Below are positions 45,685-53,060 of a stretch of DNA of 64,000 nt, piece by piece. Every line of letters begins with the position of its first letter. Position 1 is the first letter of the stretch. The stretch covers positions 186,001-250,000 of the forward strand of contig JADKFC010000030.1 in NCBI GenBank assembly GCA_016717655.1, in the 5' to 3' direction. Position numbers and translations under genes: made by a program. Source of the DNA: Saprospiraceae bacterium. Its GTDB lineage: Bacteria; Bacteroidota; Bacteroidia; Chitinophagales; Saprospiraceae. Below the pieces are notes generated by a model, which saw only the letters and a program-made list of their open reading frames with translations, did not search any database and was not told where the DNA came from.

Positions 45685-47550
45685 ATGAAAAGTATCATTT
45701 CATTAATCTACCTTGCGGTTATAATTCTGGTTGTTTCGTGCCAGTCCAAACAAAACAAATCCACTGAAATGGCAAAATTGGATGAAGCCCCTGGGTGGGC
45801 AGCTTCAGCAATATGGTATCAAATCTTTGTTGAGCGATTTAGAAATGGCAATCCAAACAACGACCCTACCCTTGAAACCATGAAAGGAGCCTTGATGGAC
45901 CCAATTCCTGCCAGTTGGTCGGTAACACCATGGAATCACAACTGGTACGAGCAGGAAGCCTGGGCGAAGGAAACAGGGCTCGATTTTTACCGCACCATCC
46001 AGATGCGACGATATGGTGGCGACCTGGAAGGGGTATTGCAAAAAATCTCCTATCTGCAAAAACTGGGCATCAATGCAGTGTATTTTAATCCGCTCAACGA
46101 TTCGCCCAGCTTACATAAATACGATGCCCGGAGTTACCACCACATCGATGTCAATTTTGGTGATGACAGGGATGGCGACATAGCTTTGATGAAAGAAGAA
46201 GATCCGGCAAATCCTGCCAGCTGGGTGTGGACCAGTGCGGATAAAAAATTTGTTGAAGTCATCCGTCAGCTCCATAAAGCAGGAATCAAAGTAGTGCTCG
46301 ATTATTCATGGAACCATACAGGGCCTGAGTTTTGGGCATTTCAAGACATCATTAAAAAAGGAAAGGAGTCTCCCTTTGCCTCCTGGTATGAAATCAAATC
46401 TTTTGATGATCCCTCAACTTCTGCCAATGAGTGGGAGTACGATGGCTGGCTGGGTGTAAAAACAATGCCTGAACTTAAAAAAATCAGGGCCACCGAAAAA
46501 AAATTCGGTTACGCCTTCGAAGGCAATATGCCCGATGAGGTGAAGTCACACATCTTTGCGGTTTGTCAGCGATGGATGGACCCCAACAATGATGGCAATC
46601 CTGAAGATGGCATCGATGGTATGCGATTGGATGTGGCAGAACATGTACCACTAGGATTTTGGCGGGATTTGCGCAAGCACGTGAGAGGAATCAATGATGA
46701 GTTTTACCTCGTGGGTGAAAATTGGTGGACCAAGTGGCCGGACGAATTGATGGATGCGGAGCCATGGGTAAAAGGAGATGTATTTGATGCCGTAATGCAC
46801 TATCAGTGGTTTAAACCTGTAAGATGTTATGTCAACCAGGGCGATGATAAAATCAATTTGACTGAATTTTATGATCAGATTGATAGTATCTACAAAAAGT
46901 ACAGGCCGGGCACCCAGGATGCGATGATGAATTTGGTTTCCTCACACGACTCGGAACGCATCTTATCAGCCCTCTACAATACCAATAAGTATAAATTTCA
47001 CAGCAAGCCAGCCGAAAACCCAAATTATAGAACCGGGCAGCCGGATGCCACCGCCAAACAAAAAATGAACATGGTTTTGTTGCATCAATTTACGTTTAAA
47101 GGGGCCCCTCACATTTGGAATGGAGATGAAATGGGCATGTGGGGAGCTGACGATCCGGATAACAGAAAACCTTTGTGGTGGGAGGACATTGATATGAAAT
47201 CTGAAACTCCTATTGACCCTCGAGGTGGACAATACCAGGATAAGCCCGCCTTTGACCAACAACAATTTGACTACCTGGTTTCGCTCTGCCACCTGAGGAA
47301 AAATCATACCGCCTTACAGAAGGGCAGTTATGCCTTTATCAGGGAGTTGGCCAGCAATGGCATCATGGCCTATAACAGAGAAACGGCGGATGAAAAAATG
47401 ATGGTCTTGATCAATGCAGAGCCCAATTCCAAAACAATCGACGTCGGTCAGGTTAATGGTTATAAACCTGTTTTTAGCACGGGCGTTGAGATGAAAGAAA
47501 AAGATCTGGTATTTTCTGCTTATTCAGGTATTGTGATGAAAAAAATCTAA
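45685..47550 (+). CDS. GH13 alpha-amylase family lipoprotein
   Basis: Predicted surface or periplasmic lipoprotein of 621 aa acting on alpha-glucans. SIISLIYLAVIILVVSCQSK is the lipobox signal. GH13 regions: AIWYQIFVERFRNG, INAVYFNPLNDSPSLHKYDA, VVLDYSWNHTG (region I), DGMRLDVAEHVP (region II, catalytic Asp), EFYLVGENWWTKW (region III, catalytic Glu) and NLVSSHDSERIL (region IV). The C-terminal beta domain is at about 540-621. Its location outside the susCD locus suggests a separate glucan or maltodextrin role. The stop overlaps that of the convergent 3D-like gene. Confidence 0.9.
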   Translation: MKSIISLIYLAVIILVVSCQSKQNKSTEMAKLDEAPGWAASAIWYQIFVERFRNGNPNNDPTLETMKGALMDPIPASWSVTPWNHNWYEQEAWAKETGLDFYRTIQMRRYGGDLEGVLQKISYLQKLGINAVYFNPLNDSPSLHKYDARSYHHIDVNFGDDRDGDIALMKEEDPANPASWVWTSADKKFVEVIRQLHKAGIKVVLDYSWNHTGPEFWAFQDIIKKGKESPFASWYEIKSFDDPSTSANEWEYDGWLGVKTMPELKKIRATEKKFGYAFEGNMPDEVKSHIFAVCQRWMDPNNDGNPEDGIDGMRLDVAEHVPLGFWRDLRKHVRGINDEFYLVGENWWTKWPDELMDAEPWVKGDVFDAVMHYQWFKPVRCYVNQGDDKINLTEFYDQIDSIYKKYRPGTQDAMMNLVSSHDSERILSALYNTNKYKFHSKPAENPNYRTGQPDATAKQKMNMVLLHQFTFKGAPHIWNGDEMGMWGADDPDNRKPLWWEDIDMKSETPIDPRGGQYQDKPAFDQQQFDYLVSLCHLRKNHTALQKGSYAFIRELASNGIMAYNRETADEKMMVLINAEPNSKTIDVGQVNGYKPVFSTGVEMKEKDLVFSAYSGIVMKKI

Positions 47551-47930
47551 GATCCGTTACTTTCTAAAGGCTTGCATTTGCAATGTTGAATGCCTCTGTT
47601 TTTTTTCTTAGAAAACACATCAATGGTATTGGTGTGCCTTTTGCCCATTTTGTCCATCACTTTGTACTTACCGGCCCATAGGCAATCTGACAATTCTATA
47701 TAACTACCCAAAGGTATGGCGGCGAGTAAATCGCGGGATACGGCTACAAAAGGTTCTTTGATTTTTTGGGTATGTATGCCTGAAGCTGTCCGGCCTGATA
47801 ATCGATAATTTAAAACCTTGACCTTCCATTCGGGTTGGTAAGAAACTGTATCCAATTGGTTGGAATCAGTTTGAGACCACGACAAAGAAAGGCATGTTAA
47901 TAAAAATAACCCTGATAGGATCCATTTCAT
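47547..47930 (-). CDS. Secreted 3D-domain-like protein
   Basis: 127-aa secreted protein. MKWILSGLFLLTCLSLSWSQ is a signal peptide. Residues about 60-108 (KEPFVAVSRDLLAAIPLGSY, IELSDCLWAGKYKVMDKMGK, RHTNTIDVF) follow the 3D/double-psi barrel pattern of MltA/RlpA-type domains (VAVDP..IPLGS..., A.DTGG.I.G..IDLF), with Met-Asp-Lys where the first catalytic Asp pair is expected. Family members cleave or bind peptidoglycan; activity is doubtful here. C-terminus has a CKC pair. Confidence 0.6.
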   Translation of the reverse strand: MKWILSGLFLLTCLSLSWSQTDSNQLDTVSYQPEWKVKVLNYRLSGRTASGIHTQKIKEPFVAVSRDLLAAIPLGSYIELSDCLWAGKYKVMDKMGKRHTNTIDVFSKKKNRGIQHCKCKPLESNGS

Positions 47931-47972
47931 AGGGCAAAATAAGAGGTAAATGTTAAAAAAATGTGAAAAGAC

Positions 47973-48004
47973 TTGACTTTTCCCTATTAATTAATATATA
48001 TTTG
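47973..48004 (+). promoter_or_regulatory. Promoter of candidate sRNA copy 1 (TTG-21-TATATTTG)
   Basis: TTG at 47973-47975 and TATATTTG at 47997-48004 are 21 bases apart. The same spacing is found before copy 2 although most of the sequence between the boxes differs. Confidence 0.65.
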
Positions 48005-48007
48005 TGC

Positions 48008-48079
48008 CAGAGATAGTACTTTAATTTTCATAGCGTTCGGGTGGCCTCGGAGGATTCTTTCTCCGGGGCTTTTTTATTT
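48008..48079 (+). ncRNA. Candidate small RNA, copy 1
   Basis: 72-nt unit beginning CAGAGATAGTACTTTAATTT and ending in a hairpin GCCTCGGAG-GATTCTTT-CTCCGGGGC (9 bp, one G-T pair) followed by TTTTTTATTTTT. It has its own -33/-7 promoter and no ATG or plausible reading frame. It is identical to copy 2 apart from one T in a T-run, while the sequences outside differ. No known RNA family was recognised. Confidence 0.65.
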
Positions 48080-48169
48080 TTAATGGCCCCCAAATACTTT
48101 TATAAGCCATTGATTACAAATTATTTAAGAATAAAATACCCGAATCTTCAAAAAAAAATTCAATTTTTC

Positions 48170-48201
48170 TTGTTACAACAAATTTGATTGCTATATCTTT
48201 G
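48170..48201 (+). promoter_or_regulatory. Promoter of candidate sRNA copy 2 (TTG-21-TATCTTTG)
   Basis: TTG at 48170-48172 and TATCTTTG at 48194-48201, again 21 bases apart. Confidence 0.65.
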
Positions 48202-48204
48202 CAA

Positions 48205-48277
48205 CAGAGATAGTACTTTAATTTTTCATAGCGTTCGGGTGGCCTCGGAGGATTCTTTCTCCGGGGCTTTTTTATTT
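48205..48277 (+). ncRNA. Candidate small RNA, copy 2
   Basis: 73-nt unit repeating copy 1 with one additional T (ATTTTTCATAGCG instead of ATTTTCATAGCG), starting 197 bases downstream of it. It has the same terminal hairpin and T-run, here overlapping the stop codon of the convergent C-S lyase gene. Single-stranded 5' part of about 35 nt, then the intrinsic terminator: the shape of a trans-acting sRNA. Confidence 0.65.
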
Positions 48278-49468
48278 CAATGCCTGTTCAAAATCTGCTA
48301 TTAAATCATTGATATCCTCAATGCCAACAGAAACCCTAACTAGATTGTCGGTAATACCAAAAGAAGCCCTCAAGTCTTTGTCAACATTGAGGTGAGAACT
48401 GGATGCGGGGTGAAGGATTAGGGTATCAACATCACCCAGGGTTGGTGCCTGCGTGCACAACGACAATTTGTTGATTACCTCAAAAGTATCTTCCATAGAA
48501 CCATCCACCATAAAACTGAGCATGCCCCCAAATGCCCTCATTTGTTTTGAGGCTATGGCATGATAGGGATGATCCTGAAGTCCGATATAATTGACCTTTG
48601 TCACCCTCGGATGGGCATTCAGCCATACAGCCAGCTGCATGGCGTTGCTGCAGTGGGCATCCATCCTAAGGGCTAGCGTTTTGAGTCCGTTGTTGAGCAG
48701 CCACGCATCCCATGCATTACAGGTACCACCCATTAATTTCAACGTGGTTTTGACAGCTGCCTTGTGTGCATTGTTTCTTCCCAAAATGACACCGGCAAGA
48801 GAATTGCCATGGCCATTGAGGTATTTGGTAGCAGAATGGATGACAAAATCAATTCCAAATAAAAAAGGCTGTTGCAAATAAGGCGTACAAAAGGTATTGT
48901 CAATGATCGTAACAATTCCGTGTTTTTGAGCCATATGGGCAATTTCAGAAAGATCTACACAATCGAGGGTGGGATTGGATGGAGTTTCCAGGTAGATGGC
49001 TTTGATGCCGGGATTGTTGACAATAATATGATCCAATTCTTCCATCTGATCAAAGCGGGCAAAAACTGGATGGATGCCATGGCGGGACAACACTTTGTTA
49101 AATAATTCGGTAGTGCCACCATAGATATTGGCTTGGGTTAAGACGGCATCACCGGCATTGAGAAGTGTGTACAACAATGTGCTGATGGCAGACATTCCAC
49201 TGGAGGTCAGGAAAGCAAAGGGTACTTCCTCACTACCCTTACCCTCCATGGCTGCTATTTTTTCTGCCACTGTATCAATGGTGGGGTTGCCATATCGGGA
49301 ATAGACATGGCCTGACTTGTTACCCTTAAAAATTTCAATGCTTTCTTCCACTTCTTCAAAAACGAAGGAAGAAGTAGCATAGATAGGTAGTTGATGAGGA
49401 GGGGTAGTTTTTGTATCTTTATGCTCAATTACACAGAAAGTCGTAAAATTGATGTTGCGGTTATTCAT
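48272..49468 (-). CDS. Cys/Met metabolism PLP enzyme (cystathionine gamma-synthase/lyase or methionine gamma-lyase type)
   Basis: Fold-type I PLP enzyme of 398 aa. Motifs: PIYATSSFVFEEVEESIEIF, GHVYSRYGNPTIDTVAEKIA, LTSSGMSAISTLLYTLLNAG, DNTFCTPYLQQPFLFGIDFV, and HSATKYLNGHGNSLAGVILG with the Schiff-base Lys; RVSVGIEDINDLIADFEQAL closes the protein. The choice between gamma-synthase, gamma-lyase and methionine gamma-lyase cannot be made safely. The GNSLAG segment in place of the SDVxGG seen in MetB argues for a lyase-type enzyme. Confidence 0.88.
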   Translation of the reverse strand: MNNRNINFTTFCVIEHKDTKTTPPHQLPIYATSSFVFEEVEESIEIFKGNKSGHVYSRYGNPTIDTVAEKIAAMEGKGSEEVPFAFLTSSGMSAISTLLYTLLNAGDAVLTQANIYGGTTELFNKVLSRHGIHPVFARFDQMEELDHIIVNNPGIKAIYLETPSNPTLDCVDLSEIAHMAQKHGIVTIIDNTFCTPYLQQPFLFGIDFVIHSATKYLNGHGNSLAGVILGRNNAHKAAVKTTLKLMGGTCNAWDAWLLNNGLKTLALRMDAHCSNAMQLAVWLNAHPRVTKVNYIGLQDHPYHAIASKQMRAFGGMLSFMVDGSMEDTFEVINKLSLCTQAPTLGDVDTLILHPASSSHLNVDKDLRASFGITDNLVRVSVGIEDINDLIADFEQALK

Positions 49469-50228
49469 TTATGATCTGTTTATAACTTCAAAAATAAATA
49501 AAATAACGCTGGCAGTGGCGATCCTCTTCTGTTGGGTGGGAAGAGGTGCTGCCCAGGAAGAAGTCATCAAAGCCAGCGAGAAAACGTACCATGAGCCATC
49601 TGGTAAGATAAATATGATCACATTCGGACTGGGAGGAATGACGCCTCAGGGGGCCTTTAAAAGAAAACACCCCGATCCTATTTTTCAAATCAATTTGGGT
49701 TATTTAAGGCAGATAAAGGCAGAAAAGCCATTGTTTGGTGGTATGGAACTGGGATATGGAATAATGGATCAATATTCAGCAGATATTGATTTTGTTGTTG
49801 ATGGTGAAACAGAAACCTGGGATGTAACAAGTACGAGCCAGTTTTTGACCCTCGAATTCTTGGGAAGGTATTATTTGCCACTCAAAATCGATCAACTTGA
49901 ATTTTTCAGCGAGTTTAATTTTGGAGGTAATTTATTTTTCACTACCACCATTTTTACACCTCCGAATGCTGATGACAGCAGCGACACTGAGTGGGAAAAG
50001 TCAGATTTTTCATTAAAGTATGGCATTGGACTGGGCTGCAATTATCCGGTTACTGACAACATTTATGTCCATGGGCGGTTTAGTTATATTGCCGGATTGT
50101 CAACTTCCTTTTACATCTTGAAAGAAGAAAACATTACTATTCAAGAGAGTACCATCGAAGCCTTTGACCTTCAAAAATCCACTACAGACATTTTTAAGTG
50201 GGATATAGGCGTTACCTTTGCATTTTAA
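49452..50228 (+). CDS. Outer membrane beta-barrel protein, start uncertain
   Basis: Hypothetical barrel of about 230 residues after a signal-like stretch (KINKITLAVAILFCWVGRGA, then AQ). Alternating strands (ITFGLGGMTPQGAF, PLFGGMELGYGIMDQY, FLTLEFLGRYYLPL, FSLKYGIGLGCNYPV) end in WDIGVTFAF, with the terminal Phe typical of BAM clients. The only in-frame ATG (49452) lies inside the divergent C-S lyase gene and precedes a non-signal stretch, so the real start may be a non-ATG codon nearer KINK, or the ATG frame is lost to an indel. Confidence 0.68.
   Translation: MLRLFIYDLFITSKINKITLAVAILFCWVGRGAAQEEVIKASEKTYHEPSGKINMITFGLGGMTPQGAFKRKHPDPIFQINLGYLRQIKAEKPLFGGMELGYGIMDQYSADIDFVVDGETETWDVTSTSQFLTLEFLGRYYLPLKIDQLEFFSEFNFGGNLFFTTTIFTPPNADDSSDTEWEKSDFSLKYGIGLGCNYPVTDNIYVHGRFSYIAGLSTSFYILKEENITIQESTIEAFDLQKSTTDIFKWDIGVTFAF
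49489..49496 (-). promoter_or_regulatory. Candidate promoter of the C-S lyase gene (TATTTTTG)
   Basis: Minus-strand TATTTTTG 21 bases upstream of the ATG at 49468; it lies inside the signal-peptide region of the divergent barrel gene. Confidence 0.45.
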
Positions 50229-50235
50229 CAGCATA

Positions 50236-51306
50236 ATGACTTCAATCAAAATTTCAGACCTCGAAAAGCAGGACGATCTCTACATCCACGAACAAATTAC
50301 GGTGGACAAAGGCCAAAGGCCGCTGAGAATTGACAAATTTTTAATGGACAAACTGGACCAGGTTTCCAGAAACCGTTTACAAAATGCCATCAAGGCTTCC
50401 TGTATTCTGGTCAATGAAAAAGAAGTAAAGGCCAATTATAAAATCAAAGCCGATGATGTCATTTCATTGGTATTGCCAAGGAATCCTGATGATGTTGAGG
50501 TTCTCGAACCCGAGCCCATTCCATTGGAAATAGTGTACGAAGATGCTGATGTACTGGTTCTCAATAAACAGCCGGGTCTGGTGGTTCATCCCGGTGTTGG
50601 CAATCCCAAAGGGACCCTGGTCAATGCTTTGTTGCATCATTTCAAGGATCAATCCTTGCCGGTCATGCAAGGCAACACTGCTTCCAGACCGGGCTTGGTG
50701 CATAGAATTGACAAGGACACTTCCGGCCTCATGGTAATAGCCAAAACCGATTATGCCATGACCCATTTGGCAAGGCAGTTTTTTTACCACACCATTGAAC
50801 GAGAATATGTAGCATTGGTGTGGGGAGAGCCCGATCAAGAGGAAGGAACAATTACGGGGCATATTGGCAGACACCCTACCCTACCCAAACGATTTTACGT
50901 TTACCCTGAAGGAGATCAAGGGAAACATGCCATAACTCATTTTAAGGTTTTGGAAAGGCTGTATTACGTAAGTTTGGTGCAATGTGTCTTAGAGACAGGC
51001 AGAACCCACCAAATCAGGGTGCATATGAAATATAAGGGCAATACCCTTTTTAATGACTCAAGATATGGGGGGGATAAAATTTTAAAAGGCACTATTTTTT
51101 CAAAGTACAAACAATTTGTAGAAAACTGTTTTACAGTGTTATCACGGCAAGGTCTGCACGCAAGATTACTTGGCTTTGAACACCCAACAACGGGAGAAAA
51201 AATGAGGTTTGAATCCCCTTTACCTACTGACATGGCCAACGTTTTGGATAAGTGGAGGGGTTATGTAAAAAGCAGAAAAGAGACATTGAACGAAAATGAA
51301 GAGTAG
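50236..51306 (+). CDS. RluD-family 23S rRNA pseudouridine synthase
   Basis: RluA/RluD-type pseudouridine synthase of 356 aa from MTSIKISDLEKQDDLY; a frame six codons longer overlaps the barrel stop. The S4 RNA-binding domain is at about 25-95 (LRIDKFLMDKLDQVSRNRLQ, NAIKASCILVNEKEV). The catalytic part has NKQPGLVVHPGVGNPKGTLV, RPGLVHRIDKDTSGLMVIAK with the catalytic Asp, REYVALVWGEP, and TGRTHQIRVHMKYKGNTLFN. RluD makes pseudouridines in helix 69 of 23S rRNA; site specificity is inferred from family resemblance. Confidence 0.92.
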   Translation: MTSIKISDLEKQDDLYIHEQITVDKGQRPLRIDKFLMDKLDQVSRNRLQNAIKASCILVNEKEVKANYKIKADDVISLVLPRNPDDVEVLEPEPIPLEIVYEDADVLVLNKQPGLVVHPGVGNPKGTLVNALLHHFKDQSLPVMQGNTASRPGLVHRIDKDTSGLMVIAKTDYAMTHLARQFFYHTIEREYVALVWGEPDQEEGTITGHIGRHPTLPKRFYVYPEGDQGKHAITHFKVLERLYYVSLVQCVLETGRTHQIRVHMKYKGNTLFNDSRYGGDKILKGTIFSKYKQFVENCFTVLSRQGLHARLLGFEHPTTGEKMRFESPLPTDMANVLDKWRGYVKSRKETLNENEE

Positions 51307-52327
51307 ATTGACGCTGGCTGCCAGAATCAAAGCATTGGCTAAGTTGGGCGAAAAGTTGCACAATTTGGATAGCCCTGAATGGCAATTGGTCATGGAAGAA
51401 GCCAAAGCCAGAAATGGGTGGTTTACCTTATCATCGCAGCAACAAGCGCTTACTGCCATCCGCGAATACATGCTGGATGAAATTAAATTGGAACAATGGG
51501 TGCAGCCATACGAGGGCCTGGCAAGTAAGGAGCAAAAAAAAGTAGGCTTGATCCTGGCAGGAAACATACCCGCCGTAGGTTTCCATGATGTGTTGAGCTG
51601 CCTGGTGAGTGGTCACTATGCCTTGATCAAAGCTTCAGATAAAGACAAGGTGCTCATTCAGCATTTATTACAACTGCTGGTTGAAATAGAACCCCATTTT
51701 CAGCATGAATTTGAATTCACCGAACAGCTCAAAACGATGGAGGCTGTCATTGCTACCGGTTCAAATAATACGGGCAGGTATTTTCACACCTACTTTGACA
51801 AATACCCCAATATCATACGCAATCACCGCAACTCGGTGGCCATCCTGACAGGAAAGGAAAGTGATGAAACACTTTACAATCTCGGCGCTGACATCTTCAC
51901 TTATTTTGGATTGGGATGCCGAAATGTTAGCAAAATATTTGTTCCTGAGGGATACAATTTTGGTCATTTTTTGGAAGTGATGCATCAATACAACGAAATT
52001 GTATTGCACCACAAATACAAAAATAATTTTGATTACAATATTGCGCTGTTTTTACTGAACAAGGTCCAATACCTAAACAATGGTTGCTTAATTTTATTGG
52101 AAGACAAGCGGCTGGCATCGAGGATCGCATCCCTTCATTATGAATATTACTTAGAACCTGAACAGTTGGAAAACAGGTTAAAAGAAGATGTCGGGCAAAT
52201 TCAATGCATCGTCAGCAGTGAGCCGGTCCATAACTTAAACACCATTGCGCCGGGACAAAGTCAGCGCCCCGGGCTAAGCGATTATGCCGATGGAGCCGAT
52301 ACCCTTGCCTTTTTAAATTCATTTTAA
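51296..52327 (+). CDS. LuxC-like acyl-CoA reductase family protein
   Basis: 343-aa cytoplasmic protein of the acyl-CoA reductase/LuxC aldehyde dehydrogenase family. VGLILAGNIPAVGFHDVLSC is the nucleotide-loop region near residue 83, IIRNHRNSVAILTGKESDET follows near 173, and GADIFTYFGLGCRNVSKIFV carries the putative catalytic Cys at about 208. LuxC reduces acyl thioesters to aldehydes for bioluminescence, but no lux genes are here. It overlaps the ends of the RluD-like gene and nth, so it belongs to a housekeeping-type operon; the substrate is unknown. Confidence 0.85.
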   Translation: MKSRLTLAARIKALAKLGEKLHNLDSPEWQLVMEEAKARNGWFTLSSQQQALTAIREYMLDEIKLEQWVQPYEGLASKEQKKVGLILAGNIPAVGFHDVLSCLVSGHYALIKASDKDKVLIQHLLQLLVEIEPHFQHEFEFTEQLKTMEAVIATGSNNTGRYFHTYFDKYPNIIRNHRNSVAILTGKESDETLYNLGADIFTYFGLGCRNVSKIFVPEGYNFGHFLEVMHQYNEIVLHHKYKNNFDYNIALFLLNKVQYLNNGCLILLEDKRLASRIASLHYEYYLEPEQLENRLKEDVGQIQCIVSSEPVHNLNTIAPGQSQRPGLSDYADGADTLAFLNSF

Positions 52328-52962
52328 TGAGAAAAAAGGAAAAAGCTACTGAAATAGCAAACATCCTGGCCGAGCTGTTTCCCGAAACGCCCATTCCTCT
52401 TGAGCACAAAGATTCCTATACCCTGTTGATAGCTGTTTTATTGTCTGCCCAGTGTACGGATGAACGGGTAAATAAAATTACTCCTCTTTTATTTAAAAGA
52501 GCCGACACTCCTCAAAAAATGGTAACATTAGCAGTGTCCGAGATTGAAGACATAGTGAGGCCCTGCGGTCTAGCGCCCCGGAAGGCAAAAGCTATATACG
52601 AACTTTCAGCCATTCTTCTAGAAAAGTAAAATGGCGAGGTGCCTGCAGAGATGGCAGCTTTGGAAGCCTTGCCAGGTGTAGGCCATAAAACTGCATCGGT
52701 GGTGATGTCGCAAGCCTTTGGGCAGCCAGCTTTTCCGGTTGACACCCATATACACAGGTTGGCGGAACGTTGGGGCTTGAGCGACGGTAAAAATGTGGTA
52801 AAAACAGAAAAGGACCTCAAAGCCTTATTTCCGGAAGAAAGTTGGAACCAATTGCATTTGAGAATTATCTTTTACGGTCGCAAATTTTGTCCTGCCAAGG
52901 CTCACCAAATAGAAAAGTGCCCCATTTGTGTAAAATTTGGTAGAAAACCAATAAAAAAATAA
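52327..52962 (+). CDS. nth: Endonuclease III (DNA glycosylase) with an in-frame stop
   Basis: Base-excision repair glycosylase/AP-lyase; 211 codons. The N-terminal half (52327-52629) has TLLIAVLLSAQCTDERVNKI and VRPCGLAPRKAKAIYELSAI; TAA at 52627-52629 interrupts it, and the same frame continues NGEVPAEMAALEALPGVGHK (helix-hairpin-helix, catalytic Lys) and AFPVDTHIHRLAERWGL (catalytic Asp). Relatives have an aromatic or basic residue (such as KYNGEVP) at the stop, so TAT/TAC to TAA is likely. The C-terminal cluster is unusual: CPAKAHQIEKCPIC has three Cys as C-x9-C-x2-C and no fourth, unlike the C-x6-C-x2-C-x5-C [4Fe-4S] site. Confidence 0.85.
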
Positions 52963-53060
52963 AGAATAAAAGGCATTGTCGGCTAAGTTTACAATTGTAT
53001 TTTTAGCAGGAAATTGCAAATGATAAAAACGCTTAATTGATACCTTGCGAAAAAAAACAT

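Noticed and set aside
48008..48277. Repeat pair as a mobile element or CRISPR-like array
   Set aside because: Only two units with a 125-base spacer, no terminal inverted repeats, no target duplication and no cas gene; promoter and terminator structure fit RNA genes better.
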